Below are positions 55,258 through 55,806 of a DNA stretch of 55,806 nt, one piece after another. How positions within the stretch are numbered: position 1 is the stretch's first letter; each line of letters begins with the position of its first letter. The notes below the pieces were generated by a model. The model did not search any database. It was not told where the DNA came from and was given only the letters and a program-made list of their open reading frames with translations. The DNA comes from Bacteroides sp. (GTDB taxonomy: Bacteria > Bacteroidota > Bacteroidia > Bacteroidales > Bacteroidaceae), in assembly GCA_015060705.1 (NCBI GenBank), contig SUXY01000007.1, positions 1 through 55,806 on the forward strand, in the 5' to 3' direction. The position numbers and the translations under genes are program-made.

Positions 55258-55806
55258 TTATTTTGTCTTTTTGCCCAATACGTAGATTTCCAAGTCGTCG
55301 ATTTCTTCCGGAGTGAGGACACTGTAGTCGCCACCGCTCTGAACGATGATACGGCAAGCCATTTCGAAGAAGGTTGCACGTTCGAATACTTGGTTGAAGT
55401 CCTTACCGCACACTACCTGACCGTGGTTGGTCAAGAGGATAGAGTTGTGTTCCTTCATGGCTTCTACGACAGCAGCCGCCAATTCCGGAGATCCCGGGCG
55501 ATAGTAAGGTACCACAGGGATTTCCTTACCTACGTGGCAAGGTACTTCAGCAGTTACGTTGAAGTTGGTCGGCTTGTTCTTCATGCAGGCTACGGCAGTA
55601 GCATATTCCGACTGGAAGTGGAGAACCACATTCACGTCTGGACGGGCACGGAGGATACCGAGGTGGAAAGTGCTTTCCATCGAAGGCTTCACACCATTCA
55701 CCGGAGTGCCGCTTTCGATGTTGCAGATAGATACCTTTTCCTTCTGGAGGTTAGGTACCCAGGAGCCTGTACCGGATACGAGGGCTTCTTCGCCGATACG
55801 CCAAGA
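55258..55806 (-). CDS. Class II aldolase (L-fuculose/rhamnulose-1-phosphate aldolase-like), partial
   Basis: The frame is open to the window edge, so the N-terminus is missing; 182 residues are present. 'SGTGSWVPNLQ', 'NIESGTPVNGVKPSMES' and 'LLTNHGQVVCG' fit the class II aldolase/adducin fold. The metal-site motif that reads HxH in E. coli FucA is 'LHFQSEY' here, so one usual zinc histidine is a glutamine. Linkage to fucP suggests cleavage of L-fuculose 1-phosphate to dihydroxyacetone phosphate and lactaldehyde, but the variant motif leaves this open. The GTG at 55701 is internal, not the start. Confidence 0.82.
   Translation of the reverse strand, partial: SWRIGEEALVSGTGSWVPNLQKEKVSICNIESGTPVNGVKPSMESTFHLGILRARPDVNVVLHFQSEYATAVACMKNKPTNFNVTAEVPCHVGKEIPVVPYYRPGSPELAAAVVEAMKEHNSILLTNHGQVVCGKDFNQVFERATFFEMACRIIVQSGGDYSVLTPEEIDDLEIYVLGKKTK

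Overview
The window looks like chromosomal DNA of a Bacteroidales bacterium (Bacteroides, Phocaeicola, Parabacteroides or Prevotella type). The evidence is Bacteroidota-style -7 promoter boxes (TAnnTTTG) before many genes, A-rich leaders without strong Shine-Dalgarno sites, TonB/OMP_b-brl_3-type outer-membrane proteins, a large secreted GH2 beta-galactosidase, a Bacteroidota-length NusA and IF2, and REP-like palindromes. No rRNA, tRNA, CRISPR, insertion sequence or phage gene was seen. The species cannot be fixed from the sequence alone.

Layout. 1-4.9 kb: the 3' end of a methyltransferase gene, a two-component pair (response regulator 514-1203, kinase 1313-2725) and a divergent outer-membrane beta-barrel gene. 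5-23.2 kb, all on the minus strand: a large envelope-export locus. In transcription order it holds a membrane-fusion protein, three A/B pairs of FtsX/MacB-like permeases, two nearly identical MacB/LolD-type ATPases, a TolC-family outer-membrane factor, an NtrC-family sigma-54 activator, its NtrY-like kinase, an M19 dipeptidase, a type II glutaminyl-cyclase-like lipoprotein and SufE.

The most striking observation is regulatory. Four sites in this locus (11.95, 15.50, 18.27 and 23.26 kb) carry textbook sigma-54 -24/-12 promoters (TGGCACG-N4-TTGCT; one is TGGCATA). Each has an upstream palindrome of the type GTGTCCGA-N2-TCGGACAC centred 77.5-78.5 bp before the inferred start, and three have a further half-site 11 nt beyond it. 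The activator and kinase genes lie downstream of one of these promoters. The locus therefore appears to be a complete, self-regulating sigma-54 circuit for a multi-permease efflux system, with its operator readable directly from the sequence.

23.4-32.9 kb: a ptb-buk acyl-phosphate operon, then (minus strand) a DUF4491 membrane protein, an Lrp/AsnC regulator and a CNNM/CorC-like CBS protein; then a NUDIX hydrolase, a large TPR protein and a partner beta-barrel. 33-36.7 kb: topA-aroK-argB with ATGA overlaps. 36.7-38.0 kb: an AT-rich non-coding patch flanked by inverted TTGTAACA repeats, a YgjP-like metallopeptidase and a small membrane protein. 38.1-48.2 kb: rimP-nusA-infB (with a terminator-like hairpin in the leader), cvpA and the sufBCDS iron-sulfur operon. 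48.2-55.8 kb: a lysine exporter split into two overlapping genes, rnhB, the GH2 beta-galactosidase with a C-terminal discoidin domain, and the start of a fucose block (fucP and a class II aldolase cut by the window edge).
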